This document shows positions 1 to 8,115 of a stretch of 64,000 bases of DNA, one piece after another. Source of the stretch: Pseudolysinimonas_A sp947085045 (GTDB lineage: Bacteria; Actinomycetota; Actinomycetes; Actinomycetales; Microbacteriaceae); assembly GCA_947085045.1 (NCBI GenBank), contig CAMTUU010000002.1:475573-539572 (forward strand), read 5' to 3'. The notes beneath the pieces were generated by a model, which did no database searches, had not been told where the DNA came from, and was given only the letters and a program-made list of their open reading frames with translations. Made by a program: the position numbers and the translations under genes. How positions within the stretch are numbered: the stretch's first letter is position 1; the number at the start of each line of letters is the position of its first letter.

Positions 1-133
1 CGCCGGGATTGGTGGCCTCCCAGCTACGCAGCCAGCCGCGGTTGCCGAGCAACTCGCGCTCGAGCGGCCTCGCGTCGCGGATGCGAATCGGGCGGATCGC
101 GATCAGTCCATCGCGCAGCGTCGGCGCGGTCAC
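1..133 (-). CDS. GNAT-family N-acetyltransferase, N-terminal fragment (RimJ/RimL-like)
   Basis: Only the first 44 codons are in the window; the gene continues past the left edge. The translation begins VTAPTLRDGLIAIRP, with the early 'L..G.I.IRPIRIRDA' pattern seen at the start of RimJ/RimL-type acetyltransferases, followed by a W-L-R-S-W-E-A stretch typical of helix 1. Its GTG start overlaps the galU stop codon by 4 nt (GTGA), so it is probably translationally coupled to galU. This order (galU, then a RimJ-like gene) is common in actinobacteria. The substrate cannot be inferred from the fragment. Confidence 0.6.
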   Translation of the reverse strand, partial: MTAPTLRDGLIAIRPIRIRDARPLERELLGNRGWLRSWEATNPG

Positions 134-1047
134 TGCTCGCCGTCGGCGGGATCGTCGGGCAGGGTGGCCGCGAACGGCTTGAGCCACGCCCGGAAGTCGG
201 GGCCGAGATCGTCGCGGTCGGCCGCCAGCTGCACGATCGCCTTCAGGTAGTCGAGGCGGTCGCCGGTGTCGTACCGCCTCCCGCGGAAGACGACCCCGTA
301 GACGCCGCCCGCCCAGTCGGGGCCGGTGGCGAGCGCTTGCAGCGCATCCGTCAGCTGGATCTCGCCGCCCTTACCCGGCGGCGTCTTCTCGAGGATCTCG
401 AAGATCTCCGGGCGCAGCACGTAGCGGCCGATGATCGCCAGGTTCGACGGCGCCCCGCCCTGCTCGGGCTTCTCGACCAGACCGGTGATGCGCACCACGT
501 CGGCGTCGTCGGTCGGCTCGACCGTCGCGATGCCGTAGAGGTGGGTCTGCGACGGGTCGACCTCCAGCAGCGCCACGACCGTCGTGTTGAGAGCCGCCTG
601 CACCTCGAGCATCCGGCCGAGCAGCACGTCGCGCGCGTCGATGATGTCGTCGCCGAGCAGCACCGCGAACGGCTCGTTGCCGACGTGCATGCGGGCGCGC
701 AGCACCGCGTGGCCGAGACCCTTCGGGTCGCCCTGGCGCACGTAGTGCACGTCGGCGAGGTCGGTCGAGTGCCGCACCTTCTCGAGCTTCTCCTCGTCGC
801 CCTTGGCCCGCAGGATCTGCTCGAGCTCGCCGACCTTGTCGAAGTGGTTCTCGAGGGCCTGCTTGTTGCGGCCGGTGATCATCAGCACGTCGTGCAGTCC
901 GGCGGCGACGGCTTCCTCGACGACGTACTGGATGGCCGGCATGTCGACGACCGGCAGCATCTCCTTCGGCATCGCCTTCGTCGCGGGCAGGAATCGCGTG
1001 CCCAGTCCTGCGGCGGGGATGACGGCCTTGGTGATCGGTGCGGGCAT
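130..1047 (-). CDS. galU: UTP--glucose-1-phosphate uridylyltransferase
   Basis: 305 aa. Makes UDP-glucose from UTP and glucose-1-phosphate in the cytoplasm, supplying cell-wall glycans and glycolipids. The N-terminus carries the nucleotidyltransferase signature GLGTRFLPATKAMPKEMLP (residues about 13-31), followed by a metal-binding LGDD near residue 130 and the sugar-binding VEKP motif further on. Length fits bacterial GalU. ATG at 1047 is chosen because it lies 7 nt after a TACGCT -10 hexamer (1060-1055), the leaderless arrangement common in this window, and because the motif begins at once; the open frame extends upstream but without family similarity. GTG at 1053 is the alternative start. 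Confidence 0.95.
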   Translation of the reverse strand: MPAPITKAVIPAAGLGTRFLPATKAMPKEMLPVVDMPAIQYVVEEAVAAGLHDVLMITGRNKQALENHFDKVGELEQILRAKGDEEKLEKVRHSTDLADVHYVRQGDPKGLGHAVLRARMHVGNEPFAVLLGDDIIDARDVLLGRMLEVQAALNTTVVALLEVDPSQTHLYGIATVEPTDDADVVRITGLVEKPEQGGAPSNLAIIGRYVLRPEIFEILEKTPPGKGGEIQLTDALQALATGPDWAGGVYGVVFRGRRYDTGDRLDYLKAIVQLAADRDDLGPDFRAWLKPFAATLPDDPADGEQ

Positions 1048-1054
1048 GCGCACC

Positions 1055-1076
1055 AGCGTATCCGTCCCCGTAAGCT
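1055..1076. promoter_or_regulatory. Divergent -10 elements of galU and the 5-formyl-THF cyclo-ligase gene
   Basis: On the minus strand TACGCT (1060-1055) ends 7 nt before the galU ATG. On the plus strand TAAGCT (1071-1076) ends 7 nt before the GTG at 1084. Both spacings predict leaderless transcripts. Clear -35 hexamers are not evident. Confidence 0.55.
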
Positions 1077-1083
1077 CGCAGGC

Positions 1084-1665
1084 GTGCCGGATGTCGAGAG
1101 CGAGAAGCGCGCGCTGCGTGCCGAACTGCGCGAGCGCCGCCGCATCCGCACCGCCACGCAGACCGCGACGGATTCCGCCCGGCTGACCGACCGGCTCGCC
1201 GCCCTGACGACCGATCTCGGCGCGCGCTCGCTCGCGGCCTACCTGTCGCTGCCCGACGAGCCCGACACCCGCCCGTTCCTCACCTGGACCGCCGAGCAGG
1301 GTGTGCGGGTGCTGCTGCCCATCTCGCGCGACGACGGACTGCTCGACTGGGCCCCTTACGACGGCGCGGAAGAGGATGCCGACATCCTCGGCATGCCGAC
1401 GCCCACCTCCGAACTTCTCGGGCCGATCGCGATCAACGACGTCGACCTCATCCTCGTGCCCGCCGCCGCCGTCGATCGCACCGGGATGCGGATGGGCTGG
1501 GGCCGCGGCTACTTCGACAAGACGCTCGGCTCGATGGAGAACTGCCCGCCCGTCTATGCTGTGATCTTCGACGACGAACTCGTCGACGCGGTGCCGCGGG
1601 AGCGGCACGACATGCCGGTCGACGGAGTCGTGACTCCGAGCGGCATCGTCACGTTCAACGTCTGA
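1084..1665 (+). CDS. 5-formyltetrahydrofolate cyclo-ligase family protein
   Basis: 193 aa. The family converts 5-formyl-THF to 5,10-methenyl-THF using ATP, recycling folate. The N-terminal K-R-A-L-R-A-E-L-R-x-R-R helix and the C-terminal MGWGRGYFDKTL loop (ATP/folate site, about residues 139-150) are diagnostic, and the length is normal. The frame is open far upstream, but GTG 1084 follows a TAAGCT -10 by 7 nt and gives the expected N-terminus (VPDVESEKRALR). FmdB and mscL follow on the same strand with short spacing, a cluster often seen in actinobacteria. Confidence 0.92.
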   Translation: MPDVESEKRALRAELRERRRIRTATQTATDSARLTDRLAALTTDLGARSLAAYLSLPDEPDTRPFLTWTAEQGVRVLLPISRDDGLLDWAPYDGAEEDADILGMPTPTSELLGPIAINDVDLILVPAAAVDRTGMRMGWGRGYFDKTLGSMENCPPVYAVIFDDELVDAVPRERHDMPVDGVVTPSGIVTFNV

Positions 1666-1670
1666 GAGCC

Positions 1671-1973
1671 ATGCCCACCTATTCCTACCGCTGCACCGAG
1701 TGCGGAACCGCGTTCGACATCCAGCAGGCCTTCACCGACGACTCGCTGACCGAGTGCCCGAAGTGCGGGGGCAACCTGCGGAAGCTGTTCTCGGCGGTCG
1801 GCGTGAGCTTCACCGGCTCCGGCTTCTACCGCAACGACAGCCGGTCGACGCCGAGCCCGTCCGACTCGTCGTCGTCTTCGTCGTCGTCGTCGTCCGACTC
1901 GTCGTCGAGCCCGGCCCCGGCGGCGACGCCGGCCGCGACCGGATCGGGAGCGGCATCCACTACTAAGGAGTGA
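1671..1973 (+). CDS. FmdB-family zinc-ribbon protein
   Basis: 100 aa. The N-terminus MPTYSYRCTECGTAF with a second CPKCGG pair (about residues 29-34) forms a CxxC...CxxC zinc ribbon typical of the FmdB putative regulatory family; no precise function is known. The C-terminal third is Ser/Ala/Pro-rich low complexity, encoded by a run of TCG/TCC triplets near 1860-1910. It starts 5 nt after the cyclo-ligase stop and is followed directly by mscL, whose Shine-Dalgarno sequence lies in the last codons of this gene. Confidence 0.9.
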   Translation: MPTYSYRCTECGTAFDIQQAFTDDSLTECPKCGGNLRKLFSAVGVSFTGSGFYRNDSRSTPSPSDSSSSSSSSSSDSSSSPAPAATPAATGSGAASTTKE

Positions 1974-1975
1974 GC

Positions 1976-2398
1976 GTGTTCACGGGTTTCAAAGAGTTCA
2001 TCCTCCGCGGGAACGTCATCGACCTCGCCGTCGCCGTCGTCATCGGTGCCGCCTTCACCGGGATCGTCACCGGACTCGTCGAGGGCATCTTCAACCCGGT
2101 GATCGCGCTGATCTTCAACGCCGACGACCTCTCCGGCGCCGGCATCACCTTGCGCCCCGAGTCGGCTCCGGGCGCTGGGGACGGCATCGTGCTCGCCTGG
2201 GGACGCGTCATCTCGGCGCTCATCCAGTTCCTGCTCGTCGCGACCGTCGTCTACTTCGCGCTCATCGCGCCGATGAACTACCTCAAGAAGCGTCGAGCGA
2301 AGCCCGCCGACGAGGCGGAGGCTCCGGCCGGGCCGACCGAGGCCGAGCTCCTCACCGAGATCCGCGACCTGTTGAAGGCTCAGCAGAAGTCCGACTGA
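1976..2398 (+). CDS. mscL: Large-conductance mechanosensitive channel
   Basis: 140 aa inner-membrane channel that opens on membrane tension to release solutes during hypo-osmotic shock. The N-terminal FTGFKEFILRGNVIDLAVAVV is the S1 helix plus TM1 of MscL; TM2 lies around residues 75-98 and a charged cytoplasmic helix ends the protein. GTG 1976 is preferred because AAGGAG (1965-1970) sits 5 nt upstream; GTG 1970, overlapping the FmdB stop, would fall on the ribosome binding site itself. A middle periplasmic loop of ordinary size supports a functional channel. Confidence 0.93.
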   Translation: MFTGFKEFILRGNVIDLAVAVVIGAAFTGIVTGLVEGIFNPVIALIFNADDLSGAGITLRPESAPGAGDGIVLAWGRVISALIQFLLVATVVYFALIAPMNYLKKRRAKPADEAEAPAGPTEAELLTEIRDLLKAQQKSD

Positions 2399-2418
2399 CC
2401 TCGGTCCTCACGCTCTAG

Positions 2419-2577
2419 TCAGTAGTGGGGTGGCACGTCGTCGCGCAGGCGTGAGTCGTTCTCACCCTCGGGATGCCGGTCGGGCTCCTCGACGGGCTGA
2501 GGATCACTGCCGGGGGGCGGCTCCGTCGTGACCCGGCGGCGCTTCCGCCGCGGTCGCTCCGGCTCAGTGGCCCGCAA
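2419..2577 (-). CDS. Small hypothetical protein downstream of the helicase-like gene
   Basis: 52 aa, starting with TTG that overlaps the last codons of the helicase-like gene. The product is strongly biphasic: a basic Arg/Lys stretch (RPRRKRRR, about residues 8-15) followed by a Pro/acidic tail ending DDVPPHY. No domain is recognised and the TTG start is uncertain. An antisense overlap with mscL is avoided: it stops 20 nt short of the mscL stop codon. The rest of 2399-2418 holds nothing visible. Confidence 0.4.
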   Translation of the reverse strand: MRATEPERPRRKRRRVTTEPPPGSDPQPVEEPDRHPEGENDSRLRDDVPPHY

Positions 2578-5500
2578 CGCCCTGACCCGCGATGACCGGG
2601 ATCTCCTGCGTCATCGACGCCACCTGCAGACCGGCGACGCGCGCGATGCGGTCGGCGACGGCATCCGGGTCGCTGAACAGCTCGAAAGCGTGCACCCGCG
2701 CGTAGTGCCAGCCGAGGCGGCGCAGCACCTCCGGACGCAGACGCAGCGACTCCCGCAGCGAGCGCCCGAGCAGCACGGTGTCGGTCTCGACGACGACGCA
2801 GGTGCCGCCGTTCGCGGCGACCAGCCCGAGCTTCCCGCGGTGACCGAGCGCGACGCGCAGGCCGCGCGACTCGAGCCGGCGGGCGAGGTCGACGAGCATC
2901 GGGTCGGAGTCGTCGGGCAGCGGCGCCTCGGCGCGACGGGCGGCGATCTCGTCGAGGATCTCGGCGAGGGCCACGGCACCGTGCCCGAGCCGGCCGTCCT
3001 CGATGTCGACCGAGCGGAAGCAGGTGACGATGACGAGCGAGCGGCGGGCGCGGGTCATCGCGACGGCGAGCAGACGCTCACCCCCGGGCTTGCCGAGCGG
3101 ACCGAAATCGGACAACACGCGGCCGTGCGGGGTGCGTCCGTAGCCGACCGAGAACACGACCCGGTCGCGGCTCTGCGCCACAGCGCGGCCGATCGGCAGC
3201 ACGTCGAACGGTTCGGCGCGGTCGCCGAGCACGAAGTCGGTCAGCGCGGGGTTGCCCGGCATCGCCTCGGCGACGGCCTTCCACACCCGCGCCGCGTGCT
3301 TCTCGCTCGCCGTCACCACCATGAGGGATTCCTGCGGCCGCTGCTCGACGTGCTGGAACACCAGCTCGGCGGCGCGACGCACCTCGGCATCCACGCTCTC
3401 CACCGCACCGGTGACCTCGTCGGGGAGGCCGGTGCCGTCCTCGACGTACTCCAGCACGAGACTGCCGTGGCCGAGGAACGAGCCCGCCCACGGGAGGGCG
3501 TCGATCGCACCGCCGTAGAAGCGGCGGTTGACGAGCTGCGCGAGGTCCTCGCCGCCGGCGCGGTACGAACGGGTGAGCGCGAGCCTGGGCAGTACGGCAC
3601 CGAGGCGGGAGAGCACGGAGCGCTCGTGCACGGCCTCCAGGGTGCGGGCATCGGTCGGCGCGGCGTCGGCGTCCGGATCACGCAGGCCGACCGTGAACGA
3701 CGAGGGCGTCTGCGTGACCGCGTCGCCGATCGCGACGACCTGCTTCGCGCGGCGGATCGCCCCGACACTCTCGGCGACGGTGAGGGCGCCGGCATCCAGG
3801 ATCACCACGGTGTCGAAGCTCATGTCGGGAGCGACGCTGGCGATCTCGTATGGGGAGGCGAGCCACACCGGGGCGAGCGCGCGGGAGAGGTGCGGGGCGA
3901 AGCGCTGCAGGGTGGCGGCGTCGACGTCGTCGGCGCGGAGCACTCCCTTGAGCCCCTCGGCCTCCTCGGGCCAGTCGAGCAGCCCGATCTTCCAGCCCTC
4001 CGCCAAGCGGTGCGCGAGACCCTGGGCGCTGCCCGCGACATGGGCCTCGTCGACGAGCCGGAAGTCGGCCTCGAGCCGCTCGAGCACGTCGGTCTTCGCG
4101 CCGAGCAGCGCACGGTCGTTCTGCAGCAGCGAGTCGAGGGCGCTGCGCCACCACGAAAGCTCCAGTTCGGCCGCGACGCCCTCCTCCGGCACATGGCGGT
4201 TCGCGAGATCGGTGATCAGGGCGTCGAGGTCGAGCGCGCGCAGCACACCGACGAGCTCCGAGCGCTCCTGGAGGTTGGCGAGGGCGTCCGAGTCCGCGGC
4301 CAGCCCGCCGAGGGCCTCGCCGAGCGCGTGCAGCGGCAGGCCGAGCAGCGAGGTCTCGCGCGTGGTGCGGCCGAGCGGGCCGTCGAGGGATTCGAGGTCT
4401 CCGGCGACCCGGGTCCAGGCGGCCTGCACCTCGGCGATCCCGGTCGGCACCTCGGGCGTCACCCCGGCGGCGACGAAGCGCTGCCAGAGGATGCGCTGGC
4501 GCTGGATGGCGTCGAGCGACGCGTGCAGGTCGCGCACGTGCATCCCGGGACGCACGTACTCCTTCGCGAGGTGGGTGAGCCGGCGGCGGTCGCCGGAGCT
4601 CATCTCCGGCGTCTCACGGCGCGGCGCGGTCGCGGCCACCAGCTCCGCGAGCGAGCGGTCGAAGACGGCGGGCACGAACCGGTCGAGGGTGTCGCGGATG
4701 TCGGCGAGGAGCCGCAGGTAGACACCGAGCTCCGCGATCGACTCGAACGGCCGCATCCGGGTCGCACCGATGAGCTCCTGCGCGCGCACCAGCAACCACG
4801 GCACCGATTCGGCGTGCAGCCGCTTCGCGAGGCGGTGGGCGGCGGCCGCCTGGTCGCCGTTGGGGAACACCGCGCCGTACCAGGGCGAATCCGCCGGCCC
4901 GTAACGGAACTCCCCGAGCTTCGCGGCCGCCACCATCGTCGAGGCGACGGGGGCACGGGTCGCGGCGAGACGTTCGACCGTCGCGCGGTCCAGACGCGCG
5001 GTGGTGGCCGGAGGATGCGGCAGCAGCGCCAGACGCGACAGTTCGGTCACGCAGTCCAGCACCGAGACGCCCAGCACCTCGTCCGGACGGGTGAGCGCCT
5101 CCCGGTAGTCCCGCAGCACGGCGCGCAGACGCACGAGGGCCTCGTCGACCTCGCGCACGTCGGGAGCGGCGGCCCGTTCGTTGCGCGAGATGGCTCGCAG
5201 CAGGTCGCGGCGCAGGGTGCGCGGCGACACCGCGACCCCCGGCAGGCCGATGTCGGTGAGCCGCCGGGCGACGCCGGCGAGGGAATCCCGGCGCGGGCTC
5301 ACCACGAGCACGCGCTTGCCCTGTCCGATGAGCGCGCCGAGAGTGTTGACCACGGTCTGGGTGCCGCCGGTGCCGGGCATCGTCTCGACCACGACCGAGT
5401 TGCCCGCCGCGATCTGCGCGATGACGTGCTCCTGCTCCGCGTCGGCATCCAGCAGCAGCGAGTCGGTCGACGGATCGCGCAGGTCGGCGTCGATGACCTC

Positions 5501-6283
5501 GACCGGGCTCTGGCCCTCGTCGAGGGCCCACTTCGCGGTCGAGTTGCCGGCGAGAGCATCCAGCACCGGGTGCTCGAGGTCGAAGGCGTCGGCGACGAGG
5601 TCCTCGGCGATCTCGGCGAACGCCGACACCAGCAGCCGCGGCTGCACGCCGAAGCCCGGCAGGTGACCGGTGAGCGCGCGCAGCTGGTCGATGACCGCGT
5701 TCGGCTTGAAGGTGCCGTCAGCGTCGCTGAGGGCGACGAAGGCGCGGGCGTCGAGCGCGATGTTGAACTGCGCCTCGAGGGCGCGCGCGAGCGCGGGGTT
5801 GAGCACCGGTTCTCCGCGGAGCTTCAGCTCGACGTCGCGCCCGTACCGGCGGATCGCCAGCGGACGCAGCAGGATCGGCGCGCAGTAGTCGCCGTCGGGT
5901 CCCGACCAGGTGGCGACGCCGATGCCGAGGCGGATGGCGTCGATCCCCCGGGTGCTGGAGAGTTCCAGACCCTTCGCCGCGATGCGGTCGGCGGCCAGAC
6001 GCGCGGCCCGTAGCGCCATGTCGTCGCGGATGAGCTGGGAGAGCAGGGTGCTCGCGCCGGTGATGAACCGGGCGAGGCCACCGGGGTGCGTCGTCGAGAG
6101 CTCGATGCGGGTCGCGGCGTCATCGACGAAATGCAGCAGCGGCGACGGCCCGCCGACACCGGCGAGTTCCGCGCGCCAGTGCTCGCGCACCGGGGCGGCC
6201 GGATCGCCGCGCCGCCGGTCCGCGCCGTCGACCGGAGCCAGCTCCGGGCGCACGGCGGCAGGGTCGAACTCGTCCTCGTCCAT
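2564..6283 (-). CDS. Giant SF1 helicase-like protein with C-terminal REase-like domain, degenerate NTPase motifs
   Basis: About 1239 aa, built like DUF4011-type SF1 (Upf1-like) helicases with an MTES_1575-type restriction-nuclease domain at the C-terminus. The Walker A region reads MPGTGGTQT (about residue 295) where family helicases have PGTGKTQT, so the lysine is Gly. The Walker B region reads VVILDAGAL (about residue 823) instead of a DEAS-type motif, so the catalytic Glu is Ala. Motif III is GDAVTQTPSSF. By contrast, the FGPLGKPGGERLLAVAMTRARR block (motifs V-VI, arginine finger) is intact. The last 130 residues show the REase-like core ending RLGWHYARVHAFELF. ATG 6283 has GGGAGG 11 nt upstream; ATG 6319 is an alternative. 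Probably an ATPase-dead scaffold or regulator. Confidence 0.8.
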   Translation of the reverse strand: MDEDEFDPAAVRPELAPVDGADRRRGDPAAPVREHWRAELAGVGGPSPLLHFVDDAATRIELSTTHPGGLARFITGASTLLSQLIRDDMALRAARLAADRIAAKGLELSSTRGIDAIRLGIGVATWSGPDGDYCAPILLRPLAIRRYGRDVELKLRGEPVLNPALARALEAQFNIALDARAFVALSDADGTFKPNAVIDQLRALTGHLPGFGVQPRLLVSAFAEIAEDLVADAFDLEHPVLDALAGNSTAKWALDEGQSPVEVIDADLRDPSTDSLLLDADAEQEHVIAQIAAGNSVVVETMPGTGGTQTVVNTLGALIGQGKRVLVVSPRRDSLAGVARRLTDIGLPGVAVSPRTLRRDLLRAISRNERAAAPDVREVDEALVRLRAVLRDYREALTRPDEVLGVSVLDCVTELSRLALLPHPPATTARLDRATVERLAATRAPVASTMVAAAKLGEFRYGPADSPWYGAVFPNGDQAAAAHRLAKRLHAESVPWLLVRAQELIGATRMRPFESIAELGVYLRLLADIRDTLDRFVPAVFDRSLAELVAATAPRRETPEMSSGDRRRLTHLAKEYVRPGMHVRDLHASLDAIQRQRILWQRFVAAGVTPEVPTGIAEVQAAWTRVAGDLESLDGPLGRTTRETSLLGLPLHALGEALGGLAADSDALANLQERSELVGVLRALDLDALITDLANRHVPEEGVAAELELSWWRSALDSLLQNDRALLGAKTDVLERLEADFRLVDEAHVAGSAQGLAHRLAEGWKIGLLDWPEEAEGLKGVLRADDVDAATLQRFAPHLSRALAPVWLASPYEIASVAPDMSFDTVVILDAGALTVAESVGAIRRAKQVVAIGDAVTQTPSSFTVGLRDPDADAAPTDARTLEAVHERSVLSRLGAVLPRLALTRSYRAGGEDLAQLVNRRFYGGAIDALPWAGSFLGHGSLVLEYVEDGTGLPDEVTGAVESVDAEVRRAAELVFQHVEQRPQESLMVVTASEKHAARVWKAVAEAMPGNPALTDFVLGDRAEPFDVLPIGRAVAQSRDRVVFSVGYGRTPHGRVLSDFGPLGKPGGERLLAVAMTRARRSLVIVTCFRSVDIEDGRLGHGAVALAEILDEIAARRAEAPLPDDSDPMLVDLARRLESRGLRVALGHRGKLGLVAANGGTCVVVETDTVLLGRSLRESLRLRPEVLRRLGWHYARVHAFELFSDPDAVADRIARVAGLQVASMTQEIPVIAGQGVAGH

Positions 6284-6366
6284 TCCGAGGTCGTCCTCCC
6301 GCCGTTCGGCATACCGCATGCCGCAAAGATAGGACGGCATCCGTCGGAAACCCGGGAGGTTCTGCG

Positions 6367-6403
6367 GGGTTTCGATACACCGCCTCCGGCGGCACTCACC
6401 CCG
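6367..6403. repeat. Small GC palindrome inside a REP-like intergenic sequence
   Basis: The gap between the divergent genes contains CCGCC-TCC-GGCGG (6381-6393) flanked by GGTTTCGATACA and CACTCACC. This layout resembles the short palindromic GTTTCGATAC...CTCA(A)CC repeats I associate with intergenic regions of Microbacteriaceae. Only one copy is visible in this window, so repeat status is an inference. Confidence 0.3.
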
Positions 6404-6435
6404 CTGACACGGCTTCCCCCAACTACAATCGGCGC

Positions 6436-7689
6436 GTGACGCCCGCACTCGCGACCATCATCGGCACCGCCGGCGGCACCATCGGGGTGATCCTCGCCGT
6501 CGCGACGGTCGTGAGCATCGTCCTCCTCTCCCGTCAGGCGCGCCGCACGGCGAACAGGCCCCTCCCGGGACGGACGGATGCCGGAGTCGCCATCGTCCGC
6601 GCCGACGACGCGTTGCGGGCCGCGAACGACGACTTCCAGTTCGCTCTCGCCCAGTTCGGCGAGGAGCGCACCCGCGATTTCGCCCGGGCCCTCGAGGCGG
6701 CGCGGGCCGACCTCGACCGGGCGTTCGTGCTGCAGAACCGCATCGACGACGCCGAGTGGGAGGGCGAGAACCGCCGCCGGGGCTGGGCCAAGAGCATCCA
6801 GGCCCTGGCGGATCGGGCGCGCGCGACCGTGCAGGCCGAGGCCGCGCGGTTCGCCGAGTTGCGGCGCAGCGAGGAGAGCGCGCCCGAGACGCTCCGGCTG
6901 ATCCGCGAGCAGCTCACCGCCGTCGAGGGGCGACGCGTCGACGGCGTGGCGGTGCTCGCCGCCCTGGCGAAGGACTACGTCGAGACCGCGGTGGCGCCCG
7001 TCGCGGGCAACCTCGACGCCGCCGCGACCGCCATCGCGGAGGCCCGGGCCGCCGCCGACCAGGCCGACGCCGCGATCGCCACCAGCCGGGTGACCGCCGT
7101 GACCGACGCGCTGGCCGTCGCGCAGCAGCGAGCCCGGGATGCCGCCGCCCTCCTCGATGCGATCGATCACCGGCGCGACGAGCTCGCGGCCGCCGTCGCC
7201 GGAGTGACGGAACTCGCCGGCCAGCAGAAGGCCGCGCTCGAGGAGGCCCGCTCGCTGCGGGACGCCCCGCCGGACCCCGACTCCTCCGCCGCGGTCAACG
7301 ACGCGATCGGGGCGCTCGAGAGTCGACTGGCGACCGTCGGCGGCTCGGGCCCCCGCGACCCGGTCGCCGAACTGGACAGCCTCGTGGATGCCGGCGACGC
7401 CCTCGACGTCGCCGTGTCGGCCGCCCGCAACCAGCAGCGCCGCCTCGACGGCGCCCGCGGCGCCCTCACCGGGGCCCTCGTCTCGGCCCGCACCCAGATC
7501 TCGTCGGTCGAGGACTACATCGGCTCGCACGGCGGCGGAGCCGGAGCGCGGGCGAGGCTCGCCGAGGCTAAACGCGAACTCGTCGTCGCCGAGAACGAGG
7601 CCGACCCGGTCGCGGCACTCGACGCCGCCCGCCGCGCGCAGAACCGGGCGCGCGACGCGGACGACCTCGCGCGTTACGCGGGCGGCTGA
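6436..7689 (+). CDS. Membrane-anchored coiled-coil protein of unknown function
   Basis: 417 aa. One N-terminal transmembrane helix (about residues 8-32) is followed by a long Ala/Arg/Glu/Asp-rich region that is almost wholly helical and heptad-like (about 55-410), with no enzymatic motif seen. The topology suggests a cytoplasmic coiled coil tethered to the membrane. GTG 6436 follows a TACAAT -10 (6424-6429) by 6 nt, predicting a leaderless mRNA. The MarR gene follows after 3 nt, so the two are probably cotranscribed. I do not recognise a functional family. Confidence 0.75.
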   Translation: MTPALATIIGTAGGTIGVILAVATVVSIVLLSRQARRTANRPLPGRTDAGVAIVRADDALRAANDDFQFALAQFGEERTRDFARALEAARADLDRAFVLQNRIDDAEWEGENRRRGWAKSIQALADRARATVQAEAARFAELRRSEESAPETLRLIREQLTAVEGRRVDGVAVLAALAKDYVETAVAPVAGNLDAAATAIAEARAAADQADAAIATSRVTAVTDALAVAQQRARDAAALLDAIDHRRDELAAAVAGVTELAGQQKAALEEARSLRDAPPDPDSSAAVNDAIGALESRLATVGGSGPRDPVAELDSLVDAGDALDVAVSAARNQQRRLDGARGALTGALVSARTQISSVEDYIGSHGGGAGARARLAEAKRELVVAENEADPVAALDAARRAQNRARDADDLARYAGG

Positions 7690-7692
7690 CGC

Positions 7693-8115
7693 ATGCCCGA
7701 CGAGTTCCAGGGGGATGCGGCCGACGTCGCGCGTGCGCCGTTCAGCCCGACGATCGCCCTGGTGACCCTCGCCCGCACGGTCGAGATCGAACTCGCCGCG
7801 GTGCTCGAACCGCTCGGGCTCTCGCTGCGCAGCTACGGCATCCTGGGGTTCGTCTCCGCGACCCCGGGCATCTCGCTCGACGACCTCGCCCGGCGGTCGC
7901 GGCTCGGCTCCGACAGCGTCTCGGCCGCGGTCCGCGGGCTCGCCGAGCAGGGTCTCGTGCGCACCGCTGCCGGGCGCGGCGGAGGTCCGACCGTGACGGC
8001 GGCCGGCTCCGAACTGCTGACCCGCGCCCGCGAGGACGTCGCCGGGTTCGACGCCGCCACCCTCGCCTCCCCGGCCTGGGGCGGGCTGCGGGACGCGCTC
8101 AGCGGATCCGGTTGA
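7693..8115 (+). CDS. MarR-family transcriptional regulator
   Basis: 140 aa. A winged helix-turn-helix of MarR type: recognition region LDDLARRSRLGSDSVSAAVRGL (about residues 57-78), then a short wing containing the GRGGGPTVT turn. Helix 1 (TIALVTLARTVEIELAAVL) matches the MarR dimerisation helix. The C-terminal helices are shorter than usual. It lies 3 nt after the coiled-coil membrane protein and converges on the hydroxyacid dehydrogenase gene, overlapping it by 17 nt. The ligand is unknown; one of these neighbours is the likeliest target. Confidence 0.8.
   Translation: MPDEFQGDAADVARAPFSPTIALVTLARTVEIELAAVLEPLGLSLRSYGILGFVSATPGISLDDLARRSRLGSDSVSAAVRGLAEQGLVRTAAGRGGGPTVTAAGSELLTRAREDVAGFDAATLASPAWGGLRDALSGSG

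Noticed and set aside
1860..1910. TCG-rich trinucleotide run in the FmdB gene as a phase-variation site
   Set aside because: Triplet changes would not shift the frame, the run is interrupted, and it only encodes a Ser-rich tail.
2528..6013. Long plus-strand open frame (about 1161 codons) opposite the helicase-like gene
   Set aside because: It is the high-GC shadow of the minus-strand gene: composition is Arg/Glu/His/Gly-rich, no domain is recognised, and the other strand has clear helicase motifs.
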